This document shows positions 21,701 to 32,761 of a stretch of DNA of 64,000 nucleotides, one piece after another. The stretch is from contig JAUCEF010000017.1 of the NCBI GenBank assembly GCA_033558025.1, forward strand, positions 2,666,001 through 2,730,000, read 5' to 3'. The notes under the pieces are model-generated. The model did not search any database. It saw only the letters and a program-made list of their open reading frames with translations, and was not told the DNA's origin. The position numbers and the translations under genes are program-made. Within the stretch, counting starts at the first letter, position 1. The number at the start of each line of letters is the position of its first letter. The DNA is from Phytophthora sp. 'mugwort' (lineage: Eukaryota > Oomycota > Peronosporomycetes > Peronosporales > Peronosporaceae).

Positions 21701-21719
21701 GGTAAATCCTAGAATGAGC
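21701..21719 (-). promoter_or_regulatory. Inr-FPR promoter element of antiporter copy 3
   Basis: The minus strand reads GCTCATTCTAGGATTTACC, matching GCTCATTYY of the oomycete core promoter followed by the ATTT flanking element. Transcription would begin about 55 nt before the ATG at 21658. Confidence 0.65.
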
Positions 21720-22478
21720 GACGTTTTCCGTGCCAATCGGTCCGATTATCGGAGGCAGCAGGCGGCGCACGTGCGTAAGCAGGCGATTAAACCCGGGCTG
21801 GTGAGAAAATGATGATGGACTGCATCCTCGGCTGCGGGAGGACAACGTCCGGCTCCATCGTAGTGGAGTCCATGTGCTCGAGAGTTCTGGCAGACAGACA
21901 GGACTTTAGTGCACTGTCAATGCAGGTCACCTGTCTCGAAGCAGAAGACAATGATGGTACGGAGGTGCCGCTTTTATCCTGATTAACTCGCTTTTTAATC
22001 TCCACAAGCTGGATGAGTCCGGTTTTGTGAAGCATTTTGTTGTATCTAAGGGCAGCAGCGCCATGGAAATGGCAGTTTTCCCCGGGGAACGGCATCATGT
22101 ATGGCTACGATGCACTCAATGCATGGCGCACGGATAAGTGGCGTCCTCCAAATCCCGGGCTAAATAGCGGTTTGCACGCTGGATTTCGTCCGTTCGCTTC
22201 TGTAGAATGTATAATACATGATGTACCATATTCATAGAAAATCGACTGAAAATCGAAGGCGAAATCCGCAAAGGCACCGTATGCATCCAGAGTAAAAGTA
22301 CATCATTGCTGAAATACAGATTTGCTATGTCAGTTGGTTTTGCGGCAGCGACGGAAATTGTGCAATTCGGAAGATAGCCGACGGATAAGCCATAGCTCCG
22401 TCGCACATATTAATACCGTGTGACACTGGGGGACTTTATCGGACTGCAACACTGAACCTGGCTTAACAAGCGTATGCA

Positions 22479-22499
22479 TGTACAGTACGGTACTGTACA
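22479..22499. repeat. 21-bp perfect palindrome
   Basis: TGTACAGTAC, one central G, then GTACTGTACA. It lies in a gene-free region, so it may be a protein-binding dyad or chance. TGTACAGTAC-like words also occur near 27390, 57310 and 59555. Confidence 0.45.
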
Positions 22500-23093
22500 G
22501 CTTGGAAATCGTAGCTGCTGCTCCCTGTGCGTGGTAACTCGCCGACGATGCTGGTGGTCGACTATCACGATGAAGATCATTTTTATGTGGTACGAATCGT
22601 TGTGGCACATGTTGTTGCCTCGCCTCGTCGAAATGAACCTGCCTTGAGTAGCGTCTACCGGTCACAGCCTGCGGAAATTAGCAGTCCTACACTAAGACTC
22701 CTAGTCTTGTGCCGTAACTGTTTTTTTGTTTGTCCCAGACAGCTGTGCCACATATTGTCCCTTACCTCCAGCGGCACCCACCGGCACAGCCATTTTACGC
22801 CGTTATTAGTTTCCGAGTCAGTCGAGGAATTGAATCTGCCGCACCCGTCGAAACCTGTCGGAATAGCGCCAAAGATCTGGGCGTCTTGATGCTTTACGTC
22901 TTCAACAAGAGTATTCTCTACCTGATCGCATTTGCAGAGTTTAAGCAAAATCTTACTTAGGCAGACCCAAACAAATAGAAAATGAGCCAAAATCAAAACT
23001 TTGCCGCCACACGAGTTTTTCGCAATAATCGGTCACGCTAGCCGCATCTCTCAGCCAATCACCAGTCGCTCCCCTGCCGTCCCTTTGCACCAC

Positions 23094-23100
23094 TCACTTC
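23094..23100 (+). promoter_or_regulatory. Possible initiator of methionine synthase
   Basis: TCACTTC fits TCAYTYY and lies 80 nt before the chosen ATG. A CCAATC box is about 20 nt further upstream. The flanking element after it is weak. Confidence 0.3.
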
Positions 23101-23179
23101 AGTCTCAAACCTTCCGTCGGTTGTGCACGAGTTCGAGCCTCACGTTTCCGTTAGTCTACCGACCCAGCGCGCGACCGCC

Positions 23180-26100
23180 ATGAGGAACGACGTGACCGCC
23201 GAGGAAGTGGCCATGCTACAGCGACCGTTCGTACGCGGAGAGACCGACATCTTTGCGTACCTGACAGCGCTCATGAAGCAGCGCGCGCTCATCTTCGACG
23301 GTGGCATGGGTACAATGATTCAGACGCACAAGTTCACCGAGGAGGACTTCCGCGCTGAGCGCTTTAAAGACTCGCCGTGTCTCGTCAAGGGCAACAACGA
23401 CCTGCTGTCCATCACGCAGCCGCAGGTCATTAAAGATATCCACAAGCAGTACATGCAGATCGGCCAGGCGCAGCTCATTGGTACGAACACGTTCTCAGGC
23501 ACTACCATTGCCCAGGCCGACTACAAGATGGAGCATCTGGTCTACGAGCTGAACTACGAGTCGGCCAAACTTGCTCGAGAGGCGGCCGACGAGGTGACGC
23601 AGCTCGACCCGCTGCGACCGCGCTTCGTGGCCGGCTCCATTGGACCTACGAACAGAACGCTTTCCATCTCCCCCAACGTGGAAGACCCAGGCTTCCGTAA
23701 CGTGACATTTGACGAGCTTGTTGATGCTTATTACACACAAGTGGAAGGCCTGGTCGATGGCGGTAGTGACGTGCTGCTGGTAGAGACCATCTTCGACACG
23801 CTGAATGCCAAAGCTGCCGTGTTTGCTATCAACAAGTACCAGGAAGCTACCAACTGTAGACTACCGCTGTTTATCTCCGGTACGATTGTGGATATGAGTG
23901 GACGCACACTATCGGGACAGACAACTGAGGCCTTTTACGTCAGTCTGCGCCATTCCAAGCCCTTTTGTATTGGGTTAAACTGCGCTCTCGGCGCCAACCA
24001 GATGAAGCCGTTCCTCCAACGTTTGTCGAATGTGGCTGAGTGTTTTGTGTCAGTATACGCCAATGCTGGTCTACCCAATGCCATGGGTGGATACGATGAT
24101 ACCCCCGCCATGATGGCCGAATACTGCGAGGAGTTTTCCAAGGATCGTCTCATCAACATGATCGGTGGATGCTGCGGCACGACGCCCCAGCACATTGAAG
24201 CCATTGCGAACATGGCGGCCAAGTACGAGCCACGTCCACTACCTGAGCTGAAGGAGCCATTCATGTGGCTCTCGGGTCTTGAAGATATGATTGTGACTAA
24301 GGAGCGTTTCAGCTTCTTAAATGTCGGTGAGCGGTGTAATCTCTCTGGCTCGATACGTTTTAAACGTCTGATCATGAAAGGCGACTACGGTACTGCGATG
24401 GAAGTGGCTCGACAGCAAGTTGAGGACGGTGCTATGGTGATCGACGTTAATGTCGATGACGGTATGTTGGACGGTGTGGCGGCCATGGAGCGTTTCTTAA
24501 AGATTGCGGTGACCGAACCGGATGTGTCAAAAGTCCCGTTCATGATTGATTCGTCCAAGTTTCACATTGTTGAGGCTGGTCTCAAGTGTGTCCAGGGCAA
24601 ATGCATTGTGAACAGTATTTCACTCAAGGTCGGTAAGGAGCTTTTCATAGAACACGCGCATGTTGTCAAGAACCACGGTGCCGCAGTTGTTGTCATGGCC
24701 TTTGACGAGCAGGGTCAAGCAGCGACGGAAGCTGAGAAGGTGCGCATTTGTAAGCGTTCGTACGATATTCTGGTGAATGAGGTTGGCTTCCCTCCGGAAG
24801 ATATTATTTTCGATCCAAATATCTTAACTGTCGCCACGGGTATGGAAGAACACAACAATTACGGAGTGGACTTCATTAACGCGTGCCGAATCATCAAGGA
24901 ACAAAACCCGTACTGCAAGATCAGTGGTGGGGTGTCTAATTTGTCGTTCGGTTTCCGAGGTGTTAACGTCATTCGAGAAGCAATTCATAGTGTGTTTCTG
25001 TACCATGCCGTTAAGGCTGGTATGGACATGGGGATCGTGAATGCGGCCATGCTCGAGGTGTACGATGATATTCCAAAGGATCTGCTCAAGTTGGTCGAGG
25101 ATGTGGTTTTAAACCGTCATCCAGACGCTACCGAGGCCCTTTTGGACCGCTCGCTGATCGAAAAGGAAAAGGCTGAGGCAGCGAAGAAGGGAGGCGTCGT
25201 CGCAACTGGTGGCAGCAAGCAGGAATGGCGTAACAAGCCTATTGCTGCGAGACTTACACACTCGTTGGTGAAGGGTATTTCAGAGTTTATTGACCAGGAT
25301 GTCGAGGAAATGCGCAAGAGTGCTGACAAGCCGCTTGATGTGATTGAAGGCCCGTTAATGGATGGCATGAATGTTGTGGGTGAGCTCTTTGGATCGGGCA
25401 AGATGTTTTTGCCACAGGTCATCAAGTCGGCTCGTGTGATGAAGAAGGCTGTCGCGTACTTGCTACCGTTTATGGAGGAGGAGAAGACCCAGCGTCGCAT
25501 GGAGAACGTGGCCAATGGTATCGAGAACGAGGAAGAGGACGAAGATTCGCAGTATGCTGGCAAGGTGCTTATTGCCACCGTGAAAGGAGACGTCCATGAT
25601 ATTGGCAAGAACATCGTGGGGGTGGTACTTGGCTGCAACAACTACAAGGTCATCGATCTGGGTGTTATGGTCCCATGCGAAGATATCCTGGCGGCCGCTA
25701 AGAAGCACAACGTCGATGTGGTTGGTCTGTCGGGTCTGATTACCCCGTCCTTGGATGAAATGGTATATGTTGCGCGCGAAATGAGCAAAGCAGGTATGAA
25801 GGTTCCGCTGATTGTTGGAGGTGCCACCACTTCCAAGATGCACGCAGCCGTAAAGATTGCTCCACACTATTCCACTCCTGAACACCCTGTGATGCACGTA
25901 CTGGATGCTTCTCGAAGTGTGGTTGTGGTCGGTAATTTGCTTCGTCAAGACGAGGAACGCGATGAGTTTGTGGAAGAGGTTATGGAAGAGTACGAGGAAA
26001 TGCGTGAGGATTACTACGCGTCTCTGGATGATATCAAGTTAATTGGTTTCAAGGACGCAAAGACCAAAAGCTACCAGATCGACTACACAGCCAAGCCGCT

Positions 26101-27040
26101 GTTCCAAAAGGTCAACCGCGTGGGTCTTCACGTCATTGATGACCTGTCACTGGAAGAGCTCGTGCCATTTATCGACTGGAACCCGTTCTTCCAGACGTGG
26201 GAACTGCGTGGTCGCTACCCGAATCGTGGCTACCCGAAGATTTTCGACGATGAGACGGTCGGTGCTGAAGCCCGCAAGGTATTTGACGAGGCTCAGAAGC
26301 TGCTGCAAGAGATTATCGACCAGAAACTGCTCCGTGTGCGCGGTGTCTCGGGTGTCTTTCCTGCGCACCGCGAGGGCGAGGACGTGATCGTATGCGACCC
26401 GAAGAACCCGGACCAGGAGCTATCAAAGTTTTGTATGCTGCGCCAGCAAGCCGAGAAGGAGACCAGCGACCCGTACATGTCATTGGCTGACTTCGTCGCA
26501 CCCAAGAACGTCGGCGGCCAGGACTATATTGGTGGCTTCGCTGTCGGTGTGTTTGGTGTCGACGAGATGGCGGCCAAGTACGAGGCCGATCACGACGACT
26601 TCAACAAGATCATGGCCCAGGCCATCGGTGACCGTCTGGCGGAGGCCTTTGCCGAGTATATTCATCGCGAAATGCGTGTGAAGGACTGGGGCTATGCTGC
26701 CGACGAGATCTTAAACAAGGAAGATCTGCTCAAGGTGAAGTATGACGGGATCCGTCCTGCTCCCGGTTACCCGTCCCAACCTGATCACACGGAGAAACGT
26801 GCGCTGTGGGACCTCCTGAAGGCAGACGAGCTAATTAATCTGACCCTCACGGACAGTTACATGATGCTTCCCGGTTCAGCCGTCAGCGCGCTGTGCTTTG
26901 CGCACCCGGACTCGCAGTATTTTGCTGTGGGCAAGATCGGCAAGGACCAGGTCGTGGAGTATGCCAAGCGCAAGGGCCTGACGCTCGAAGAGACTGAACG
27001 CTGGCTGGCGCCGATCCTCGGCTACGACCGCTCGGTTTAG
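23180..27040 (+). CDS. metH: Cobalamin-dependent methionine synthase
   Basis: One exon of 1,286 residues, near the usual 1,230-1,270. It transfers the methyl group of 5-methyltetrahydrofolate to homocysteine through methylcobalamin. All four modules are present. The homocysteine domain has [10 protein letters not shown] (about 40) and zinc cysteines in GLNCALG (about 265) and [10 protein letters not shown] (about 330). The pterin domain has [11 protein letters not shown] (about 380). The B12 cap and Rossmann domain have [17 protein letters not shown] (about 740) and the axial-ligand motif DVHDIGKN (about 805). The reactivation domain has [18 protein letters not shown] (about 1000) and the AdoMet motif [12 protein letters not shown] (about 1190). 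The ATG at 23180 is the first in frame, since the upstream extension begins only at a GTG. No intron is needed. Confidence 0.97.
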   Translation: MRNDVTAEEVAMLQRPFVRGETDIFAYLTALMKQRALIFDGGMGTMIQTHKFTEEDFRAERFKDSPCLVKGNNDLLSITQPQVIKDIHKQYMQIGQAQLIGTNTFSGTTIAQADYKMEHLVYELNYESAKLAREAADEVTQLDPLRPRFVAGSIGPTNRTLSISPNVEDPGFRNVTFDELVDAYYTQVEGLVDGGSDVLLVETIFDTLNAKAAVFAINKYQEATNCRLPLFISGTIVDMSGRTLSGQTTEAFYVSLRHSKPFCIGLNCALGANQMKPFLQRLSNVAECFVSVYANAGLPNAMGGYDDTPAMMAEYCEEFSKDRLINMIGGCCGTTPQHIEAIANMAAKYEPRPLPELKEPFMWLSGLEDMIVTKERFSFLNVGERCNLSGSIRFKRLIMKGDYGTAMEVARQQVEDGAMVIDVNVDDGMLDGVAAMERFLKIAVTEPDVSKVPFMIDSSKFHIVEAGLKCVQGKCIVNSISLKVGKELFIEHAHVVKNHGAAVVVMAFDEQGQAATEAEKVRICKRSYDILVNEVGFPPEDIIFDPNILTVATGMEEHNNYGVDFINACRIIKEQNPYCKISGGVSNLSFGFRGVNVIREAIHSVFLYHAVKAGMDMGIVNAAMLEVYDDIPKDLLKLVEDVVLNRHPDATEALLDRSLIEKEKAEAAKKGGVVATGGSKQEWRNKPIAARLTHSLVKGISEFIDQDVEEMRKSADKPLDVIEGPLMDGMNVVGELFGSGKMFLPQVIKSARVMKKAVAYLLPFMEEEKTQRRMENVANGIENEEEDEDSQYAGKVLIATVKGDVHDIGKNIVGVVLGCNNYKVIDLGVMVPCEDILAAAKKHNVDVVGLSGLITPSLDEMVYVAREMSKAGMKVPLIVGGATTSKMHAAVKIAPHYSTPEHPVMHVLDASRSVVVVGNLLRQDEERDEFVEEVMEEYEEMREDYYASLDDIKLIGFKDAKTKSYQIDYTAKPLFQKVNRVGLHVIDDLSLEELVPFIDWNPFFQTWELRGRYPNRGYPKIFDDETVGAEARKVFDEAQKLLQEIIDQKLLRVRGVSGVFPAHREGEDVIVCDPKNPDQELSKFCMLRQQAEKETSDPYMSLADFVAPKNVGGQDYIGGFAVGVFGVDEMAAKYEADHDDFNKIMAQAIGDRLAEAFAEYIHREMRVKDWGYAADEILNKEDLLKVKYDGIRPAPGYPSQPDHTEKRALWDLLKADELINLTLTDSYMMLPGSAVSALCFAHPDSQYFAVGKIGKDQVVEYAKRKGLTLEETERWLAPILGYDRSV

Positions 27041-27519
27041 CTGGAGAATTTCCTATTCTTCCGTCTTGTATAGCAAAGGTGCGAGCCTCTGGTTCGTTTG
27101 CGCGGTCAGGACATCGGAGATGATAGAAATGCCGATGGAGAGGTGGGTATCCTGCAACTTCGGCCTGCCTGCTCCATTGCCATTCCTGCGTGCATTTCTT
27201 GCACGGAATCATTCGCTTTTCTTACTCTAAAGGAGCGAATGGTCAAGCCCCGATGACCGACAGTGCCAGACCAAAGTAAAACATTGCGTAGGACTAGTAA
27301 CTTTGTCAACATGACGTCGCTGCATCTATCATTACCACTTTTTTGCCTACGGTACCAAATTATTGCCATTGCGTTTCCTAGACTGAAGTACAGTACAGTC
27401 TACAGTGTATACAATATTGCTTTTGGCAAGATTTCCAACTTGAAGTTTCTGGACCTCGTACATATTGTGTCAGTCCGCAATCTCCAGTGGTCAAGTCAAG
27501 AGCTTTTCGCTTTATCCTC
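27041..27519. other. Intergenic between the two B12 enzyme genes
   Basis: This is the 3' flank of methionine synthase and promoter of the mutase. A GTACAGTACAGTCTACAG-like repeat occurs near 27389. No gene was seen. Confidence 0.5.
27470..27483 (+). promoter_or_regulatory. Inr-FPR-like element of methylmalonyl-CoA mutase
   Basis: TCAGTCCGCAATCT resembles the Inr-FPR consensus (TCAYTYYNCAWTTT) with two or three differences. It is 37-50 nt before the ATG. Confidence 0.4.
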
Positions 27520-29902
27520 ATGTGGCGCGTGGGCGGCTCCTCTGTGGGCCTTCGCGGGGTGCGCTGCGCCGCCTCCCGCCTCCTGCTGCTGCGTACGCTG
27601 AGCACTAAGCTGGACGAATCGGCGTACCCGCCGCAGTGGATCAAGATGGCCACCAAGGAGCTCAAGGGCAAGGATCCGACCACGCATCTGGTGTGGCACA
27701 CGCCCGAGGGCATCCCTATCAAGCCGCTGTACACACAGAACGACTTGGAAGAGCTGGAGCTTGCACAGGCGCCCGGCACCTTTCCCTTCACGCGCGGGCC
27801 CTACGCATCCATGTACACGGCCAAGCCCTGGACCGTGCGGCAGTACGCTGGCTTCAGCACGGCCGAAGAGTCGAACGCCTTCTATAGGAAGAACTTGGCC
27901 GCCGGTCAGCAAGGCCTCAGCGTGGCCTTCGACTTGGCCACGCACCGCGGCTACGACTCCGACCACCCGCGAGTCCACGGCGACGTGGGCATGGCCGGCG
28001 TCCCCATCGACTCCATCGCAGACATGAAGGTCCTGTTCGATGGTATCCCGTTGGACAAGATGTCCGTATCCATGACAATGAACGGCGCCGTGTTGCCCAT
28101 TCTGGCCATGTACATTGTCGCAGCCGAGGAGCAAGGCGTAGACCAGAAACTGCTGTCTGGCACGATCCAGAACGACATCTTAAAGGAGTTCATGGTGCGA
28201 AACACCTTCATCTATCCACCTATCCCGAGCATGAGGATCATTCAAGATATCTTCGGATATACATCCGAGTACATGCCCAAGTACAATTCCATCTCGATCT
28301 CTGGCTACCACATGCAAGAAGCTGGAGCAGACGCGCGTCTGGAGCTGGCATTTACCATCGCCGATGGTATTGAATATGTACGCGCAGCGCAAGCAGCTGG
28401 ACTTGATGTGGACGCGGTGGCTCCTCGGTTGTCGTTTTTCTTTGCTATTGGTATGAACTTTTACATGGAAGTGGCCAAGCTGCGTGCGGCGAGAAAACTC
28501 TGGGCCAATTTGATGAAGGACAAGTTCCAGCCGAAAAATGTCAAGAGTTTACTACTGCGTACCCATTGTCAGACGTCCGGATATTCGCTGACGGAGCAGG
28601 ATCCGTATAACAATATCATGCGTACAACGGTGGAGGCCATGGCTGCTGTCATGGGCGGCACTCAGAGTCTGCACACGAACGCTCTGGATGAAGCATTGGG
28701 TTTACCAACAGAATTCAGCGCTCGTTTGGCCCGTAACACACAGCTGGTGTTGCAGGAGGAGACTGGCATCCCACGTGTGGCTGATCCGTGGGGAGGATCG
28801 TACCTGATGGAAACTCTCACGCAGGAATTATACGATGCGGCTTTGGAAGTGATTAATGAAGTGGAAGAGTTGGGCGGGATGGCCAAAGCTATCGAGTCTG
28901 GTATGGCCAAGCTGCGAATCGAAGAAAGTGCCACGAAGAAGCAGGCGCGTGTGGACTCGCGTGAAGAAACCATCGTCGGTGTGAACAAGTACGTTGTGGA
29001 GAACCCAGACATGGTGGATGTGCTTTCGATCGATAACACGGCGGTACGCAAACAACAGATTGCGCGCATTAAAGAGATTAAGGCGAACCGTGACGAGGCT
29101 GCAGCTCAAGCGTGTTTACAGAAGCTGCGCGAGTCGGCAGCTCTTCAGGAGAGCACAGGTGCAGGCAAACATCCGATGAATTTACTTAAACTCTCGGTGG
29201 ACGCGGCGCGAGCACGCTGCACCGTGGGTGAAATCTCGGACGCACTTGAGGATGTTTGGGGCCGCCATATCCCGAAGAGCTCAGTCGTGTCTGGTGCGTA
29301 CCGCAACGAATACAAGCACAACGATGAGGCTGAAGCTGAGTACAATGAAGTCGTCAAGGAGATTGAAGCTTTCTCGGAACGGTTTGGCCGCCGGCCTCGT
29401 ATGCTGGTCGCCAAGATGGGCCAAGACGGCCACGATCGTGGAGCCAAGGTTATTGCCTCGGGATACTCAGATATGGGCTTCGATGTCGACGTGGGTCCTC
29501 TCTTTTCGGTACGTTGATGCTGAACTCATGTGGTGGAAGATCCTGCCTTGCTTTGTTGTAGAAAAGGATCTATGTGCTAAGGTTTTTTATCTTTTCCTGT
29601 AGACGCCAGAAGAGACGGCGCGTCAAGCTGTGGATGCCGATGTGCACTGTGTGGGCGTGAGCTCTCTCGCTGCTGGCCACAACACGCTGGTGCCAGCACT
29701 TGTCGAAGCACTGAAGAAGGAGAACGCTGAGCACATTTTGGTGATCTGTGGAGGGGTCATTCCGCCCAAGGACTACCAGTTCCTGTACGATGCAGGTGTG
29801 GGTGCCATCTTCGGTCCCGGCACACGCCTGCCCGTCAGTGCGCTTGAGACACTGCGTGCTATTATCAAAAAGTCGGAAGAAAACGCTGCCAAGGGCCTGT
29901 AA
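27520..29902 (+). CDS. MUT: Methylmalonyl-CoA mutase, mitochondrial
   Basis: Exons 27520-29508 and 29603-29902 (94-nt GT-AG intron) give 762 residues, the usual size. It isomerises L-methylmalonyl-CoA to succinyl-CoA using adenosylcobalamin, in the last step of propionate breakdown. The first 30 residues are Arg-rich, without acids and amphipathic ([20 protein letters not shown]), fitting a mitochondrial targeting peptide. The TIM barrel follows, with [40 protein letters not shown] and [20 protein letters not shown]. The C-terminal B12 domain begins near 620 and carries the His-ligand motif [20 protein letters not shown]. The intron sits within this domain and the joint [22 protein letters not shown] is family-correct. 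It lies 479 bp downstream of methionine synthase on the same strand. Confidence 0.97.
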
Positions 29903-30105
29903 GCCAGAAAGGAAGAGCTAATGGTCCAATCGTCGTGAAAGTGTCTAAAGATACGTAATCGGATGCTACAGAAGTTTTCTTTTAAAGCTTTTTTTCATCC
30001 TTTCATTGTCAATATCCCGCATTGTGCTGTTCACTCCGATGCGTCTTCATTTTCTTGTCGACCTCATAATTCAAACCTATTGGAGACACATACTTGTCAA
30101 AATCT

Positions 30106-31926
30106 TTACTTCGTCACTTTCGCCCCATCCATTCGACTTTTTTCACTGGATGCCGCTTTATGTTCGAGTTCGTCCTCAACTTGCGAAGCCCCTTGCGTTA
30201 CTTGAGCAAGTGTCGCGTTCTGACGGCGGTGACGTCGCCGCTTCGCTTGCTGGCGACGCACGGCCGCGGCCTGCACCTCCTCTGACAGTTGCCGCAACGT
30301 AAAGTTCGGAAAGACTTGAGTCGTGGGCATGTGCATACCCGTCATGGGCGAAATGTCGCTTGTTGTGAACCACTGCATGATGGCTTCGCGCTCGTAGCTG
30401 TGTCCGTCCGCAGCCACGACAGGGTCCATCATTGGGCAGCCAGTGATTGGGCAAATGAGCTGCTCGGGAACAGTAAGCTCACTCTCGTCCTCACCAGCTT
30501 CTGACGGCTCGTACTCCTCACTGTCTTCATACGTGTCCCAATGCATCATCATCTCCTCTTCCGCGTCTTCATAGTCGACAGCCAAGCGGTCGGCAGCCGT
30601 GAAGGCACGTACAATATGTCCACGGTTAGTGCGAGGTCCACAGTCAACCAGATCGTCATCATAGCCGCCGTCAAAGTTTCCATTCGCTATACGTCTCGGC
30701 GCGCTCCAGTATACACGCACAAACTCGTGCTTGACCTGACCGTACGCGTCCTTCGAGCTCGCCACAAAAGTCTGCACGCCAGTAGCCACACCCGATCGTA
30801 GCAGCTCCTGAGCACTGCGCATCATGGTCGAATATGCCTGAGCACCAAAGAACGCGATAAATGCCGCGGAATTCTCGAACTGAATACGTGGTGTATCAGG
30901 CAAAGCATGCCAAACTCGCTGAGCACTGGTGACTACACGTAACTGGCGCACACGCGTCACCTGATTGTGCAATTGCACCGAGGCGTCATCAAGGAGTGAC
31001 GGACGTCGTTCAATATGCACCAAGTTGCGGTGCAGCTCGAAGCTCAGCGGCCATCCTTCTTGACTCCGTGTTTGGACAAATATCTGGTCCTGGAAGATAT
31101 CCACCACCTCCAGTCTCGCACTAGGCGGGAGAAGTTTCGAGTAGTATTCGTGTCCTCCAAAGCCCGTGACGCGCACAATATCCCCCTTTTGCGGCTCCAG
31201 TCCGTTCGACGCAGCGGATACGTCAAAATCAAGTGCAAGTTGCAGTTGTCCTGCACTTTGCGCTTCCTCGTCCGTTAGTTGATACCATCCACGAGAACTG
31301 GACGCGCTGGACATTAAACACGGCAGTAGTGGTACCACCACGGCTCCAATAAGTTTATCATCTGGTCCTAGCGCCGATACGTTCGACGACGTCGGTGAAT
31401 TCGATGCCGGGGCAGCCGTCGTCGCCTCGTCCGAGCGATGGAAAACCTGCACATAGAGCTCCGGCGCGCACGGGTAGTACTGGCGATAGCCCATGGCCGC
31501 ATCCGCCGCTGCAGCAGCAGGTCCTATCTTCTTTATGGCCGGGTTGCCGCCACGTTTGCCCTTGTTTTTGCCGCTAATTTTGCCTCCAGCGTCGGCGCTC
31601 CTGCCGCCTGGGACGCCGACAGTCTGCAGAACTTCAGTCTCGGACGGCAGTGGCACGTTGAGCCTGCCTGTTTCCTTCCAGCTCGGATTGAGATCGCGCA
31701 GCTTGACACTGGACATGAAGCGCTCGCGGTCCAGTGACAGGACCACGTACGGATTGGCGTAGCTCGGGGTCCACTTGAGCAGGCTGCCGAGCACAGCCGG
31801 CGGCAAGTTGCGCGCGCCTAAAATGTCCACGCTCAGAACACCAGCGGACGGCTGCGTCGCTAACGCGGAGCTGTTGCTGCTGGCGCTTGTGGGCGTGCGC
31901 GAGCCTGTCGCGTTGCAGGAAGCCAT
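30106..31926 (-). CDS. C2 and U-box domain protein (putative E3 ubiquitin ligase)
   Basis: One exon of 606 residues. An N-terminal C2-like domain (about 30-105, GVLSVDILGARNLPPAV then PYVVLSLDRE and LNPSWKE) continues, after a Lys/Gly/Ala-rich insert, to about 235. A central region (about 240-420) has no recognised fold. A U-box lies near 500-565: LICPITGCPMMDPVVAADGH, YEREAIMQWF, and SPMTGMHMP. U-boxes recruit E2 enzymes without zinc, and C2 domains bind membranes, usually with Ca2+. The Asp pattern for Ca2+ is only partly visible, so binding may be Ca2+-independent. The tail is basic (RRQQAKRRRHRRQN), possibly a nuclear signal. It is convergent with the mutase. Confidence 0.8.
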   Translation of the reverse strand: MASCNATGSRTPTSASSNSSALATQPSAGVLSVDILGARNLPPAVLGSLLKWTPSYANPYVVLSLDRERFMSSVKLRDLNPSWKETGRLNVPLPSETEVLQTVGVPGGRSADAGGKISGKNKGKRGGNPAIKKIGPAAAAADAAMGYRQYYPCAPELYVQVFHRSDEATTAAPASNSPTSSNVSALGPDDKLIGAVVVPLLPCLMSSASSSRGWYQLTDEEAQSAGQLQLALDFDVSAASNGLEPQKGDIVRVTGFGGHEYYSKLLPPSARLEVVDIFQDQIFVQTRSQEGWPLSFELHRNLVHIERRPSLLDDASVQLHNQVTRVRQLRVVTSAQRVWHALPDTPRIQFENSAAFIAFFGAQAYSTMMRSAQELLRSGVATGVQTFVASSKDAYGQVKHEFVRVYWSAPRRIANGNFDGGYDDDLVDCGPRTNRGHIVRAFTAADRLAVDYEDAEEEMMMHWDTYEDSEEYEPSEAGEDESELTVPEQLICPITGCPMMDPVVAADGHSYEREAIMQWFTTSDISPMTGMHMPTTQVFPNFTLRQLSEEVQAAAVRRQQAKRRRHRRQNATLAQVTQGASQVEDELEHKAASSEKSRMDGAKVTK

Positions 31927-32761
31927 GGCGCGGAGCTTCTCAAGCGGAGAGAACGATCAATGATGCTCTTTTCGGTCTGGTGGCTGAGCGATTTGGGTCT
32001 GTCGTCTGCGTCTGTTCCGACCTGATTCAAGCGTTAGACGGGCCGACTGGACCAATTCGACGCAATTTTTGGTCTCCACTTCAACGTCGGCATGAGATTG
32101 TCTCTGCCAGCGCAAAAAGCGCTGGACTACACTGCAATGAACGGAAGATGGCAAAGGATAAACCTTGTGAGATCGAGGTATAAAACTCAGTCGAGGTGTA
32201 GCTTGTGAGGACTGTTCGTAGAAGGTAGAGCGAGCAACGACGAAACCAATTGCGCATGCTCTTGATAAAAGACAACGCTTATCTGCAACACAATACTCAG
32301 CGGTGGGGGGTGGGGTCACTGACGCCGTTAACGGATCTGGTTTAATAGTCATTTCAAGCATGTATGATTCACCAAGATGCTTAAACTTAAAACTACCGGT
32401 ATCCGGGCAGCTGCAAATCTAACGTGCCGTACTCTCGGCCGAACCAAAAAGCAGCTTAAGTAGACTCCTTGAAGCAGTGCCATCGTACGGAATAACATTC
32501 CTTCGGCTAGGGAGAGTTGAAGTGGCCAATTTTGGTGTGCCATTTTTGGTCCTGCGCAAATGCCCCGTTTTCGCCCATGACTAACCTTCGCGGTGACAAT
32601 GTCGACGTTGCGCTATTACATATCAGAGGTAATCCCTGATAAGAATACTACGTGGACCACGCAATGACGTAGACTCGACGGCTGTCCGCAATTGGCCTAA
32701 ATGACTAGTGAGTCACAGCGTGTTGAGCCAGTAGACTGTTAATGACATTCTCGCTTTCGCC
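31927..32761. other. Intergenic, divergent promoters
   Basis: About 835 bp between the U-box gene and the SLC35F-like gene. A G-run (GGTGGGGGGTGGGG) is near 32303 and a TACCGGTA-like word near 32395. No gene or conserved structure was recognised. Confidence 0.4.

Larger units (their letters stand above)
21659..23179. other. Intergenic between antiporter copy 3 and methionine synthase
   Basis: About 1.5 kb with divergent promoters at each end (21701-21719 and near 23094). Several short reading frames on both strands show no domain or phase-consistent splicing. The only structure noticed is the 21-bp palindrome at 22479-22499. Confidence 0.5.

Noticed and set aside
22655..22996. 113-codon minus frame in the antiporter-methionine synthase interval
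   Set aside because: No recognisable motif, no splice partners, and three other comparable frames overlap it.
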